Assembly: GCA_963210315.1 (NCBI GenBank)
Contig: OY723271.1
Location: 2,108,001-2,172,000, forward strand
Length of the DNA: 64,000 nucleotides
Origin: Rhynchopus euleeides
Lineage: Eukaryota; Euglenozoa; Diplonemea; Diplonemida; Diplonemidae
Reading direction: 5' to 3'
A program made the translations under genes and the position numbers. This document shows, in pieces, positions 1 through 11,038 of this stretch (its first letter is position 1; each line of letters opens with the position of its first letter). The notes below the pieces were generated by a model. That model saw nothing but the letters and a program-made list of their open reading frames with translations. It searched no databases and was not told the DNA's origin.

Positions 1-437
1 TGTTACGCGGTTCTGTGACTGTTCTGGGCCATGTTCATGACCACCCCCGGCTGGGTGCTGTGACTGTTGCTCAAGAACCAGTTATCCGAGCAAAACTGTG
101 ACCAACATTTTCCATACCACGTAACAAACTGTTCGCACCCAAGAAAGTGTCTCCCGGAGGGTATTTCTCACCTCTCTTCGGGTGCGAACAGTTTGTTATG
201 CGGTTCCGTGATTGTTTGGAGATATTTTCATGACCACCCCCTGGCTGGGCGCTGTGACGTTGCACGAGAACTGATTATTCGAGCAAAAGCACGCCCAACA
301 TTTTCCATACCATGTTTCAAACTGTTCGCACCCAACAAAGTGTCTCCCGGAGAGTGTTTCTGGCCATTCTCCGGGTGCGAACAGTTTGTTACACGGTTCC
401 GTGACTGTCCGGATCATCCCCGGTTGGCTTGATCCAG
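1..437. repeat. 193-bp tandem repeat, two full units plus a partial
   Basis: Similar sequence recurs at 1, 194 and 387, so the period is 193 bp. Each unit contains an inverted pair, AACTGTTCGCACCC and its complement GGGTGCGAACAGTT, separated by about 45 bp, which could form a stem. The array starts before the window. The short open frames crossing it follow the repeat and are not taken as genes. Confidence 0.8.
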
Positions 438-440
438 GAC

Positions 441-925
441 GAAGGCTAGTACATGCCCGTTTGCACCCTAGATGCCGTCCGTTTGTCGCAGAATGAACTC
501 GGGATGCTGCCCGTTTGCTGCCGCAGTTCTGATGCAGGATGAAGTCTGGTACATGCCGGTTTGAAGCCCAGATGATGCCGGTTTGTTACTGTTGTGATGC
601 AGAATGAGGTCTAGTACATGCCCGTTTGAACTCTGAATGCTGTCCGTTTGCGGCAGAATGAAGTCGAGTACATGCCCGTTTGCTGAAGGCACGGAGTTAG
701 TACATGCCCGTTTCGACTCTACGTCGTGCCGGATGAAGATAGTACACGCCCGTTTGTACTCTGAATGCTGCCCGTTTGCTCGAGGCGAAGGGCGAGGACA
801 TGCAGGTTTGGGATTGGAATTGTGAAGTTGTGGAGCAGAATGAAGGCTAGTACATGCCCGTTTGAACTCGAAATGCTGCCCGTTTGGTTCAGAATGAAGT
901 CTAGCACATGCGCGATTGGAGGTTC
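441..925. repeat. Degenerate minisatellite built on a TACATGCCCGTTTG motif
   Basis: The motif TACATGCCCGTTTG and close variants (such as GCTGCCCGTTTG) recur about fifteen times, spaced by variable GAATGAAGTCTAG-like spacers. Units are imperfect and of unequal length. Open frames on both strands here are by-products of the repetition. Confidence 0.75.
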
Positions 926-1037
926 GACGTGGGCTGGGCTGGGTGTGGGTCGGCACCTCGTTTTCTGACAAGGCCACACAGGGGAATTAAAGCTTCATTT
1001 TTTTTCTGCTGAAAATGGCTGAAGTGTCCCTCTGCTA

Positions 1038-1696
1038 CTCATAGATTGGCTGTGTATGTTCTTTGCACACAGTTGACACAGCTGCAGAAGAGGTTTGTGC
1101 ACTGCAACACACAGGACTTCGTTGAACCCATCAGCGCGCCCTACTTCCTGTCCCGGTTCCCCGAAGGACACCGCAAATTATCGCTCTGCTTGTGCAAAAT
1201 GCCAATCCCGCTGGGGGCGACTTTCACACCATTCGTGTCATCCGAGGCGACTTTGAGCACGCTTGACCAACGCGCACAGCAGGAGGGGGATGACAGTTCT
1301 GACGAAGAAGATGAGGCCTGCAGGATGGCTTGTCTTGCCCAAGGTGTAACACAACTACGACAGGCGATGGCCGCACTTTGACACCTCAAATTCTAACCGC
1401 TCACCTCCGCAGGTGCAGCCGCTACCAGGAGGATAGGTAGGTAGTCCAGAGTCCGGGGAAACTGACAGAAGCAAAACAAGCCCCTCCCCATCCCTCTTCC
1501 ACCATGATTTTACCCCCCACGCCAGTAGACTGTAACTATATCATGGGAAAAATGGATGAAAATAGGTGAAAAGACTCCCGCTAGGGGGAGTCAGACTCCC
1601 CCTAGCGGGAGTATAGACTCCCGCTAGCGGGAGTCTTTGACACCCGCTCAGACTCCCGCTCCCAGACTCCCGCTAGGGCCGCTGGAGTCCACCGTG
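1038..1696. mobile_element. Truncated end of a CACGGTGG-type DNA transposon
   Basis: This is an inverted, nearly identical copy of 22556-23214, which is the left end of the complete element at 22556-25808. It keeps the terminus CCACCGTG (1689-1696), the subterminal palindromes based on CTCCCGCTAGCGGGAG, and the 3' part of the transposon gene. Homology stops abruptly at about 1038, so the other end is missing. The dinucleotide after the terminus is TA, as at the complete copy. Confidence 0.85.
1046..1381 (+). pseudogene. 3' fragment of the transposon gene
   Basis: The 111-codon frame matches the C-terminal part of the 288-codon frame at 22871-23737 almost residue for residue. It ends in the same acidic stretch (EGDDSSDEEDEA) and the same C-terminus. 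The upstream part of the gene is absent because the element is truncated at 1038. Function unknown; it belongs to the CACGGTGG transposon. Confidence 0.7.
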
Positions 1697-1790
1697 TAAG
1701 TGACCGTAAGTGTTGGTAAGTGACCGTAAGTGTTGGTAAGTGACTGTAAGTGACGTTAAGTGACACTAAGTGACGGTAAATGACGCCAAA
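1697..1790. repeat. Decamer array, GTAAGTGACN type
   Basis: About nine head-to-tail copies of a 10-bp unit close to TAAGTGACNG begin right after the transposon end at 1696. A larger array of the same decamer in the same orientation lies at 4434-4625. Each unit contains GTAAGT, which looks like a 5' splice site, though nothing indicates it is used. Confidence 0.8.
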
Positions 1791-2020
1791 AATCCTGAAT
1801 GCACACGCCTGGAGGGGGCTTGCAGGAGGTCCTCACGTCTCGGGCCCCAGTGCGTTCCTTTGACTCCGTGCTGACTGTAGTGGGGTAACTTGGACACCGA
1901 CCGGCCGGTTGACCGGTCAGGAAGTAACCCGTTGACCGGCCATCTGACCGTTCACCGGCAGACCGGTGGCCGCGCCGGTTGACCGGCCATCTGCCCGCAA
2001 ACCCGCACACAACGCGCTGT
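1791..2020. other. Spacer with GACCGG-rich short repeats
   Basis: No gene is seen. Positions 1895-1990 hold several copies of GTTGACCGG and GACCGGCCATCTG in both orientations. Positions 1872-1890 carry a piece resembling the dispersed CGTAGTGGGGTCAC repeat found as a tandem array near 55 kb. Confidence 0.5.
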
Positions 2021-3262
2021 TTTCCACACCTCTACGAGGTTGCCCCGATATTCTCCACATCTCTGCGAGGTTGCCCCGATATTCTCCACATCTCTGCGAG
2101 GTTGCCCCGACATTTTCCACACCTCCACGAGGTTGCCCCGGTATTTTCCACACCTCTACGAGGTTGCCCCGATATTTTCCACACCTCTGCGAGGTTGCCC
2201 CGATATTTTCCACACCTCGGCGAGGTTGCCCCGATATTTTCCACACCTCGGCGAGGTTGCCCCGACATTTTCCACACCTCCACGAGGTTGCCCCGATATT
2301 TTCCACACCTCTACGAGGTTGCCCCGATATTTTCCACACCTCTGCGAGGTTGCCCCGACATTTTCCACACCTCTACGAGGTTGCCCCGATATTCTCCACA
2401 TCTCTGCGAGGTTGCCCCGACATTTTCCACACCTCCACGAGGTTGCCCCGATATTTTCCACACCTCTGCGAGGTTGCCCCGACATTTTCCACACCTCTAC
2501 GAGGTTACCCCGACATTTTCCACACCTCGGCGAGGTTGCCCCGACATTTTCCACACCTCGGCGAGGTTGCCCCGATATTTTCCACACCTCGGCGAGGTTG
2601 CCCCGACATTTTCCACACCTCTACGAGGTTGCCCCGACATTTTCCACACCTCCACGAGGTTGCCCCGACATTTTCCACACCTCTACGAGGTTGCCCCGAC
2701 ATTTTCCACACCTCCACGAGGTTACCCCGATGTTTTCCACACCTCGGCGAGGTTGCCCCGACATTTTCCACACCTCCACGAGGTTGCCCCGATATTTTCC
2801 ACACCTCTGCGAGGTTGCCCCGACATTTTCCACACCTCTACGAGGTTACCCCGATATTTTCCACACCTCGGCGAGGTTGCCCCGACATTTTCCACACCTC
2901 TACGAGGTTGCCCCGACATTTTCCACACCTCCACGAGGTTGCCCCGATATTTTCCACACCTCTGCGAGGTTGCCCCGACATTTTCCACACCTCTACGAGG
3001 TTACCCCGATATTTTCCACACCTCGGCGAGGTTGCCCCGATATTTTCCACACCTCTACGAGGTTGCCCCGAGATTTTCCACACCTCTGCGAGGTTGCCCC
3101 GAGATTTTCCACACCTCTACGAGGTTGCCCCAATGTTTTCCACACCTCTACGAGGTTGCCCCAATGTTTTCCACACCTCTACGAGGTTACCCCGATATTT
3201 TCCACACCTCGGCGAGGTTGCCCCAATGTTTTCCACACCTCTGCGAGGTTGCCCCGATATTT
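2021..3262 (+). repeat. 31-bp minisatellite, left arm of a large palindrome
   Basis: About 40 head-to-tail copies of a 31-bp unit contain TTTTCCACACCTC and CGAGGTTGCCCCGA. Each unit has its own small palindrome, CCTC-NN-CGAGG, whose inner bases vary between units (mainly TA, TG, CA, GG). A second variable site is GATATT versus GACATT. Because 31 is not a multiple of three and the unit has no stop, all three frames stay open for more than 1.3 kb; these frames are not genes. Confidence 0.95.
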
Positions 3263-4222
3263 TCGGGGGGCAACCTCGCAGAGGTGTGGAAAATATCGGG
3301 GCAACCTCGCAGAGGTGTGGAAAACATTGGGGCAACCTCGTAGAGGTGTGGAAAATGTCGGGGCAACCTCGCAGAGATGTGGAGAATATCGGGGTAACCT
3401 CGTAGAGGTGTGGAAAATATCGGGGCAACCTCGTGGAGGTGTGGAAAATATCGGGGCAACCTCGCCGAGGTGTGGAAAACATTGGGGCAACCTCGTAGAG
3501 GTGTGGAAACCATTGGGGCAACCTCGTAGAGGTGTGGAAAATCTCGGGGCAACCTCGTAGAGGTGTGGAAAATATCGGGGCAACCTCGCCGAGGTGTGGA
3601 AAATATCGGGGCAACCTCGTAGAGGTGTGGAAAATATCGGGGCAACCTCGCCGAGGTGTGGAAAATATCGGGGCAACCTCGTGGAGGTGTGGAAAATATC
3701 GGGGCAACCTCGCCGAGGTGTGGAAAACATTGGGGCAACCTCGTAGAGGTGTGGAAAATCTCGGGGCAACCTCGCAGAGGTGTGGAAAATCTCGGGGCAA
3801 CCTCGTAGAGGTGTGGAAAATATCGGGGCAACCTCGCCGAGGTGTGGAAAATATCGGGGCAACCTCGTAGAGGTGTGGAAAATGTCGGGGCAACCTCGCA
3901 GAGGTGTGGAAAATATCGGGGCAACCTCGCCGAGGTGTGGAAAATATCGGGGCAACCTCGTAGAGGTGTGGAAAATATCGGGGCAACCTCGCCGAGGTGT
4001 GGAAAATATCGGGGCAACCTCGCCGAGGTGTGGAAAATATCGGGGCAACCTCGTAGAGGTGTGGAAAATATCGGGGCAACCTCGCAGAGGTGTGGAAAAT
4101 ATCGGGGCAACCTCGTAGAGGTGTGGAAAATATTGGGGCAACCTCGCAGAGGTGTGGAAAATATCGGGGCAACCTCCCAGAGGTGCGGAAAATATCAGGG
4201 CAACCTCGTCGAGGTGTGGGCA
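3263..4222 (-). repeat. 31-bp minisatellite, right (inverted) arm
   Basis: About 31 copies of the same 31-bp unit in reverse orientation start at 3263-3268, where the left arm flips directly into its complement with almost no spacer. Together with 2021-3262 this makes a head-to-head palindrome of about 2.2 kb. Units in the two arms share the same variant classes. Confidence 0.95.
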
Positions 4223-4285
4223 TTGCTTCCCCGTTTGAGCCCCTCCAACAGCGTTTCCGGGCTCCGGGACCCCTCGTCGTGGGCT
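4208..4285 (+). repeat. 72-bp module shared with the 41-bp minisatellite
   Basis: The reverse complement of this stretch aligns without gaps over about 72 bp to 49066-49138, the sequence just outside the 41-bp array. The shared core is CCCGGAAACGCTGTT followed by GCTCAAA and GGGGA. In translation both give a peptide close to SPFExLxQRFRxP followed by LxVGS. It is probably a remnant of a common coding or terminal sequence; its identity is unknown. Confidence 0.65.
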
Positions 4286-4433
4286 CACATGCTTGTCGGG
4301 TGGGAAATATGTCCCTTCTCAGCTCTCTCTGTGCATTCACGATCAGTCCTGCGGGATTCACATCGACCACGCTCGGATTTCTGCCATTACGGGGCTTGAT
4401 CAGCTCAGAACACGAGAAAACCAACGACTCCCT

Positions 4434-4625
4434 GAGTGACTGTAAGTGACACTAAGTGACGGTAAGTGACTGTAAGTGACGCTAAGTGACGGTAAGTGAC
4501 CGGTAAGTGACACTAAGTGACGCTAAGTGACCTTAAGTGACGCTAAGTGACGCTCTGTGACTGTAAGTGACAGTGCGGTGACTGTAAGTGAAGCTAAGTG
4601 ACCGTAAGTGACAGTAAGTGACGAC
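4434..4625. repeat. Decamer array, GTAAGTGACN type (second block)
   Basis: Roughly eighteen copies of the 10-bp GTAAGTGACN unit lie in the same orientation as the block at 1697-1790. Both blocks end in a similar tail (GTAAATGACGCC and GTAAGTGACGAC, each followed by an A run). The two blocks flank the 31-bp palindromic satellite as direct repeats. Confidence 0.8.
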
Positions 4626-4649
4626 AAAAAAGCGGAAAAAATGGGACAG

Positions 4650-6440
4650 TCACCTGACCTCAGTTGGCCTAGTTTTGGCAAAAACCGGTTTTGCAAACCG
4701 GTTTTTCATTAGCACCCACTGTCCCTGCGGAGATCCCAGCCCCAGCCCGCCAAGAGGGGCTGTGAGTTTCAGCTGGGTGGCTCGTTTGTTGCCTTGAAAT
4801 TTCACCCAGATCATTGTGTGAAGAGCGGGAGGTGTTTCATTTCTTGTGGCACTTCTCCGCATTTGAGAACCAGGCCCTGGCAGGCACTGCGAACAGTTCT
4901 GCTTCCTCCGTCCATTGCCTTCGACTTGGCAGACGCTTCCATCCGCCTGCTGAACAAACTCCTCAAGCGATGCAGAAGGGTTGAGGTTTGTGCCCGCTTG
5001 TTCTTTGCGCTTGATGCAGCGAATAATCAGCGACGCTTCGAACCGCAAGTGATGGATCTTCGCTCTGTATGAAGCCCAGCGTGGCATGAGCTATGAGCGC
5101 TGCATGTCCTGCGCTTCTGAGCGAAGCCACCCTGTTTGTGCTTGTCCATCTGTGCGTATATATGTCCATACGTGCACTGACAACAACCTTGCGCGCGAGG
5201 TTGTAATTGTTGCCCAAGCGCTGCCTACTATCTTTTTCACACTGGCAGGAGCCCTGTTGCAGTAAAATAATCCTTCTTGATGGGAACCACGTGGCATGAA
5301 TGAAATGGGAGGGTGTGGCGGTGACCATGTTTTGCGTGGGGCCGACCCTGCGAATCACAGCGAGAGGCAACTGTGATCGGCGGGTGGGTGGGGGCGGGGA
5401 AGAAGGGGGGCGGGGAGAGAGAAGGGGCAGTGACAAAATAATCATTTTTTTCTATACAATTTACGCGTTTACACAAATAATAGGGGGGATGCGGTTCTCC
5501 GACACCCCGTCAGCCACCACCTCCGCCCTCATCAAGCAAAATGTCTCCTCTTGATCAAGCGACAAGCCGATACGCTTCGGGAAGGTTGGGCGCGTCATGT
5601 CCAGCCACGTCACTATCAGGCAAACGCCCTGTGATGTGGCCTGAGCGCAGATGTCTTCCCTTTTGATGTAGCAGGGTTTTTGTTCCGACTTGTTCTCTTG
5701 GTATGGCTGTTGTGGAAATCGTACTCCCGATTGACTACGCACCTGTATGCGTGTCCATACGTGTGCTGCCAACAGTCTTTTTTACCGTGACCTGGGACAG
5801 GTCATATCGAAAAAAAATGTGGCCCCGCTGGGAAGTGTCACCCAGGCGCAAATCAGTAAAGCGTCAGCCATCTTCGCTGCGCTTTATCAACGCTTCATCA
5901 CCAGGATAACTGCATCCGGCCTCTGTTCTACCGCGTTGGTTTTTCGAAGCCCATATCCTGACGTAGGATGAGACGGTTGCCTCTGTTGGACCCCAGAGTG
6001 GGAACATTAGCGGGGTCGGGGGACGAAGGATACGGATAAAGCAGGAAGTGCGACACCCCACGGGGGGCGGGTGAAGGGAATACGTGGGTGGGAGAAAATT
6101 CAGAAAAAAACGACGAAAAAGATACTGACATGAACCAACGCACACACAATACATGGGGGCAAACGGGGTGTGTGCGGAACAGTTTATGACAAATCGGCGA
6201 GGACACAAAAAATATCAAAAATACCCACCCAAACAGATCAGGTTTGGTGGGGAAGAAGTGGTAGTAAGGGTTGATTGTTGATCCGCTTGATGCCAGGCTT
6301 TACGTGATGGCGGAACGGCAACCAGGAAAGGCGCGATTCTGCTTGAATTTTGTTCGTCCTGCCTGTGCTCCTGACAGTGTCCCACATCGCTTCTGCTTTC
6401 CTGCTTTTCGGGAGCGCCAGCAGCCGAAGCTACGTTACGT
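4650..6440 (-). other. Possible decayed or multi-exon coding region
   Basis: Several minus-strand open stretches have ordinary, non-repetitive amino-acid composition: 4700-5087, 5470-5720, 5864-5990 and 6285-6440. They could be exons of one gene, but I could not find a consistent set of splice sites joining them and recognise no domain. Between them the sequence is low complexity (G-rich at 5385-5430). No function is proposed; this may be old transposon or pseudogene sequence. Confidence 0.25.
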
Positions 6441-6808
6441 GAAACACCCCGTGGGGACTCCCAAGCAAAGGGAGTGATGAAAAGTGAAGCGCCCAATCCT
6501 AAGAGGCACGACAGACACTTGGCACAGGTTTGAACAGGGAACACACAAGAGTGAACGCCCACACCCTCCCTGCTGCTGCTGGATCCTCTCCACCCACATT
6601 TTCCCGACACATTTTTTATTGCCTTTCTCGAGTTTCAACACACGCAGGCCCCACCGCAAGCCTGCTTGCCTGTGCAAAGCACGCGAGACAGCAGACACAG
6701 CAAGACAACCGACCCCCCCCCCCCCCGCCCCCCCACACCCCTGTGCGTGGAGGCTACAAACCCTCTGCCTCACACCCACCCCCCTTCCCCCGCAGCTTGT
6801 GGTTTTGT

Positions 6809-9800
6809 TCACATCGGCTTTGCCGTGAGCAGCTCTTTGAGGTTCTGCGGCGGCCGGTTGCCGCTCTGTGGGGTGCCGTGCGCAGAGCTGTTGCGCTTGC
6901 TGTCGTCCTTCTTCGAAGGGATGAAGAGGCGCAGCTTCTGCAGCAGGGTGTAGTGGTCGAACTCCTTTGCCTTGTAGGAGTGCATCGCCATCTCGACAAC
7001 GATGTTGATGAACTCGAAGAAGCTCAGCCCCGTCGAACCCTCCCGCATCTTCAGCTTCTTCAAAAACAGAAGCTCCAGCTCCGGCTGGGTCAACGTCCGC
7101 ACCTTGTCAACCAGGTGTGTCGGGATGTCAATGTTGAACTGCTTCAGCCCATACAGTGGCTCATAGCCGTCGGGCGTGGTGTAGGTGTCGTCGTCTGCCG
7201 CTGCATTGTCATCACCCCCCTTCTTCCCCTCCTGCATGCGCTTCCGCAGCTCGAAGGCCTTGTTTGTGGAGTACACAGGCGGCTTCTCACTGACTGATGT
7301 CGGCACATCGTCGACTCGGATGGCAGTCTTCCTGCTGTCGTGCCCCAGCTGCTTGAAGGAGCGGATCACGCCTGCCTCACGGAAGAACTTGCAGAAGCGT
7401 GTGGCGGTCATCTCGCCCTTCAGCCCGCAGGCCGCCTCGAAGCAGCTGCGCAGCTCCTTGTTGAACAGCACCAGGTGCCCGTGCAGGTGTGAGGTGACGG
7501 AGGGGAAGATCTGCGTCAGGGCCCCGAAGTGCCCTGCCTCGAAGGCCTTCCGCAGGCTGGGACGCACCCGCGGGAGCAGCCCGAAGGTGCCCAGGCGGAG
7601 GGCGGACACGACGAGCGGCTCCTTGACTGCCTGGTCCAGGGGGGATGACGCCTCCAGGGAGGGCCCGGCGTTGATCTCCAGCAGCCACGGCTTCAGGTTT
7701 GAGTCGAACATCACGTCGAACCCGAGGATCTGGAAGCATTTGAAGTTGTCGTCGCCGGGCTTGCTGATCGCCTCCACGTTCAGCTGCAGGGAGGGCTGCA
7801 GGGCCAGCATCGTGTTGTTGACGAGGCGGTGGATGTCGGCCCACACCTTCTCCGAGTCGTGCCCCTCCGACTCGAGCCACTTCCGCACGCTCTTGATGGA
7901 CCGCTTGCTGCCGGTGTCCTCATTCGACGCATCTGTGTTCGGCACAAAGTTGTCCGAGTCTTTGTTGAGCGAGTAGTTTGTCAGATGCATGTAAGCATCA
8001 CGCATCGAGTGCGACTCCAACGGCTGGTATTTGTTTGTGGCAAAGCGTGCCAGCCCCTCGTCGTAGATGTAGACACGCAGAGGGTCCACACCGAACACCA
8101 CAACGTACAGCCGCAGGTCGAACTTCAGCCCGTCAATCAGCAGCGGCTTCTCGATGTACTGCTGCACAACATACTCGACGTCGCAGTTGAACGGCACGCC
8201 CCTCTCGCCCACCACGTCCGACAGGTCCTGCGTCAGGAAGATGCCTGTGCCCTGCCTGCCCCGCGAGGGCTTGCAGATCCAGATGGGGCGCGACGAGTCG
8301 ATCTTCTTCTTGTTCTTCCTTTTCAGCGCCGCGTTGCTCGCAATCAGCTGGTGCAGGTCCTCCTCGTCCCCCGGCAGGCAGTACGTCTGCGGGTAGAACT
8401 CAAAGTCCTCAGGGAACAGAGCCGCCATCCGGTTGAGGTGGCGCGTAAACAGCACCTTGTTGCAGAGGTCCTTCATGCCCGGGAAGCGGTTAATCCTCTG
8501 CTTCTCGTCAACCAGCGCCTTCGCCGCCTCCACAGAGATGCCCCTGTCCAGCCACAGCAGGTTGGCGCCGTCCCGCAGCGGGGCGAACTCAAAACGGCAG
8601 GTGTTCATCGCATTCAGCACCACCATCTTTGCAGCCGAGGCGTTAACATACACCTTCACGCGGTCCTTCGTCTTGCCCCGCTTCTTCCGCAGGTTGGCGA
8701 GGAGGTCGCGGTGCCGCGAGGGGACCTTGCTGGGCGTGGGCTGCTGGGTCTCGCCCCCCTCGTCCTTCGTGGGGGATGCGGGCGCTGCGTCCTCCGCATC
8801 CTCGCGCGTCGGGCTGCTGGCATCCTTCGTGTCGCGCGCCCCCTTCTTCGCAGGCGTCGCCGCCTCCCTCCCGTCGCGCTGCGGGTCGACGGACCGCTTG
8901 CGCGACCTGCTCAGCTTCTCCCGCGGCAGCCGCGCCGGCGGCGGGCCCGGCGGGATGTCGCTGCCACGCCTCTCGCGCTCCAGCTCACGCGCCTCGCGCT
9001 CCGCCATACGCAGCGCCTTGACGGAGGCGGGCAGGCTGCTGCCCGAGAAGGGGTACCCCCCGCTGTTGCCGTTGGGCGACGGCGGCTGGAACCGCTCCCC
9101 GTTGTTGCGGGGCGGCGCGCCGCCCGCCTGCTCCGCCTCCGTCGCCCCCGCCGCCGCATCCGCAGGGGGTTGCTCCGTCGGCGGCTTGGCCTGCTGCTGC
9201 TGCGCAGCAGCTGCGCTGTTCGCACGCGTCTTCTTGCTGATCGGCTTGTAGGAGAACAGGTGTGTGTTGGGGGTCGCACCGCCTGCCCCACCCGCCCCGC
9301 CACCCGCCTCCCTCTCGCGCGCCTCATGCTCGGCATACTGCAGCTGGTGGCGCCGCCGCATCGCGGGGGTGCGGATCTCCGACGACGGCACAGGCGCCGA
9401 CACCGTGCGGCTCTGCACACCTCCGCCCTGCCCCGGGGCAGCGGTGCCGCTGACACGCCACCCGTCGCCCTTCGGCGCCCCGCCACCCCGCGGCCCACGC
9501 TGCCCCTCCTCCTCACGGCGGCCCAGCTGCTGCTGCTGCTGCTGCTGCTGGTGCGGCATCGCCTCACGCTCCTTCTCCTGCAGCTCCCGGGCACGCTCCA
9601 GCTCGCGCTGCTGCATGCGCTCCATAATCTTCTTCGCAGGGAAGCGCAGCACGGGGCACGGCTCGGCAGGCGCAGCCTCGCTAACCGGCGTGGGTGCAGC
9701 GGGCACCTCCGGCGCTGCCGGAGGGGGCGTGTCGTCGATGCGGCGCGGCAGCGAGGAGGGTGCGCCTGAGGAGGAGCGGAGGAGCTGGCTGACGCTGACG

Positions 9801-10105
9801 CCGTTCGGCGTGGAGGGGCTTTTGGGCGCCGCGTGGGGGTCGGCATAGCGCGGGGGTGGCGCCTGCTGCTGCCGCTGCTCCTGCTGCTGCGGCGTGGCGG
9901 GCGTGTCGAGCTCCGCCTCCTCCTCCTCCTCGGCATCGCAGTAGTCGCGCTGCACCGGCATGTAGCCCCCGCCCGACAGGTCGTCGTCGTCGGAGGGGAC
10001 CTCAGGCTCCCCGGTCTCGCGCTCCCATGCTGCGAACTTGTCGTGGTCGGCGTCGTCGCCCTCCTCCCGCCGCCCCTGGCCCTGTGACTCTCCCATGCAC
10101 ATCAT
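6809..10105 (-). CDS. Tubulin tyrosine ligase-like (TTLL) polyglutamylase
   Basis: Likely adds glutamate side chains to tubulin in cilia or cytoskeletal microtubules. The ~1098-residue protein has a low-complexity Gln/Pro/Arg-rich N-terminal half and a TTL domain at about residues 480-830. Visible family motifs are KPSRGRQGTGIFL (ATP-grasp loop, ~614), KFDLRLYVVV (~659), DEGLARF (~683), MHLTNYSLNK (~710) and LLEINAGPSL (~812). These resemble the TTLL6/11/13-type glutamylases more than tyrosine ligase itself. A basic C-terminal tail of ~270 residues follows. The frame stays open to 10360, but a pyrimidine-rich tract with CAG at 10177-10178 precedes ATG 10105, so that start is preferred. No intron is evident. 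The exact substrate specificity is inferred. Confidence 0.88.
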   Translation of the reverse strand: MMCMGESQGQGRREEGDDADHDKFAAWERETGEPEVPSDDDDLSGGGYMPVQRDYCDAEEEEEAELDTPATPQQQEQRQQQAPPPRYADPHAAPKSPSTPNGVSVSQLLRSSSGAPSSLPRRIDDTPPPAAPEVPAAPTPVSEAAPAEPCPVLRFPAKKIMERMQQRELERARELQEKEREAMPHQQQQQQQQLGRREEEGQRGPRGGGAPKGDGWRVSGTAAPGQGGGVQSRTVSAPVPSSEIRTPAMRRRHQLQYAEHEAREREAGGGAGGAGGATPNTHLFSYKPISKKTRANSAAAAQQQQAKPPTEQPPADAAAGATEAEQAGGAPPRNNGERFQPPSPNGNSGGYPFSGSSLPASVKALRMAEREARELERERRGSDIPPGPPPARLPREKLSRSRKRSVDPQRDGREAATPAKKGARDTKDASSPTREDAEDAAPASPTKDEGGETQQPTPSKVPSRHRDLLANLRKKRGKTKDRVKVYVNASAAKMVVLNAMNTCRFEFAPLRDGANLLWLDRGISVEAAKALVDEKQRINRFPGMKDLCNKVLFTRHLNRMAALFPEDFEFYPQTYCLPGDEEDLHQLIASNAALKRKNKKKIDSSRPIWICKPSRGRQGTGIFLTQDLSDVVGERGVPFNCDVEYVVQQYIEKPLLIDGLKFDLRLYVVVFGVDPLRVYIYDEGLARFATNKYQPLESHSMRDAYMHLTNYSLNKDSDNFVPNTDASNEDTGSKRSIKSVRKWLESEGHDSEKVWADIHRLVNNTMLALQPSLQLNVEAISKPGDDNFKCFQILGFDVMFDSNLKPWLLEINAGPSLEASSPLDQAVKEPLVVSALRLGTFGLLPRVRPSLRKAFEAGHFGALTQIFPSVTSHLHGHLVLFNKELRSCFEAACGLKGEMTATRFCKFFREAGVIRSFKQLGHDSRKTAIRVDDVPTSVSEKPPVYSTNKAFELRKRMQEGKKGGDDNAAADDDTYTTPDGYEPLYGLKQFNIDIPTHLVDKVRTLTQPELELLFLKKLKMREGSTGLSFFEFINIVVEMAMHSYKAKEFDHYTLLQKLRLFIPSKKDDSKRNSSAHGTPQSGNRPPQNLKELLTAKPM

Positions 10106-11038
10106 ACACGCGATCCCCACGTGCAGCCGTGTGCCGGCCCCGTTCAGCAGAACGGGGAGGGGGGGGAGGGGAGGTCCTGAAGAGGATGGTGTGTTGGTGT
10201 GGTGTCGGTTGGGTTTAGGGGGAGGAGGGGGTTTTGTCGGAAGCAAGCTTGCTTGTGAAAGTAACGATGTGGGCTTGGCAGCGTTGGCAGCGCGCAGTGC
10301 AACATTCTTCCAAAAACAGGTATGCGTAGGGCAGGGAGGGGGGGGGACGGAGAGGGGCATCTGGGCAGCATCGTCGTATCTTGGTCACAGCTTCGGACAG
10401 GGGGAGGAGGGGAGTTTTGCTTGTTCGTACAGACATTCTTTCGCACCTGCCACCACCACCGCCCCCCTTCCCCATCCTGGATTTGTTCCAATGTGCAGGA
10501 GCACATTGGGGTCAAAGAAAAGAGCATTCCGTCACACACGCACTCGGAGCACTGTTTGGTCCACCCCTCCCCTCCCACCCACCCCAACACACGACAAGTC
10601 TTCCTGTTTAGCGTCGGCCACACCGAGTACAACTCTGATGCAATCACCGCTGTGACACACACACGCAACAAATAGGTAACGACGGCTGGTGGGATTGGGA
10701 ACAGTGGTTTCTGATGCCCCTGAAAAGTCCAATTTCCGCAGCTCTGAGCATAGTTCTTTACAGAGTAAAGAGTAAACAAAGACAGGGCGTTCTACGGACA
10801 ATTGTTTGGCCTTCTGTGCTCGGTGGATGTGAATCTATAGAGGCCTTTGGTACATCGGGACAACAGTTCCTCACAGTACCCAGGGGGGGGGGGGTGCCAT
10901 TCTGTTGAATCGAATCGGAAATTTGTTTCTTTTAGCAGCATCGAAGGGGTAGAGACAGAGCGAGAGAGGGGGGGGGGGCAAGGCAATGGGGGGTGCCTCA
11001 TTCCCCCCATCGAGATTTTTGCCGTCGATAATCACCCC
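10106..11038. other. Spacer upstream of the TTLL gene
   Basis: This stretch holds the presumed 5' region of the TTLL gene (pyrimidine tract on the minus strand, CAG acceptor-like site at 10177-10178) and several long G/C runs. A minus-strand open stretch at 10680-10801 could be an upstream exon, but nothing confirms it. No other gene is seen. Confidence 0.4.

Noticed and set aside
1966-3560. Three overlapping frames of 450-506 codons on the plus strand and similar ones on the minus strand (3117-4424).
   Set aside because: They are produced by a stop-free 31-bp unit read in successive frames; all three frames are open at once on the same DNA.
2021-4222. Regular short repeats resembling a CRISPR array.
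   Set aside because: Units are head-to-tail with no unique spacers, and the surrounding DNA is eukaryotic.
5226-5247. CTATCTTTTTCACACTG, resembling the inverted end of the hAT family.
   Set aside because: No partner end with a matching 8-bp duplication was found.
7829-9769. 646-codon plus-strand frame.
   Set aside because: Antisense shadow of the TTLL gene with Leu/Arg-rich low-complexity composition.
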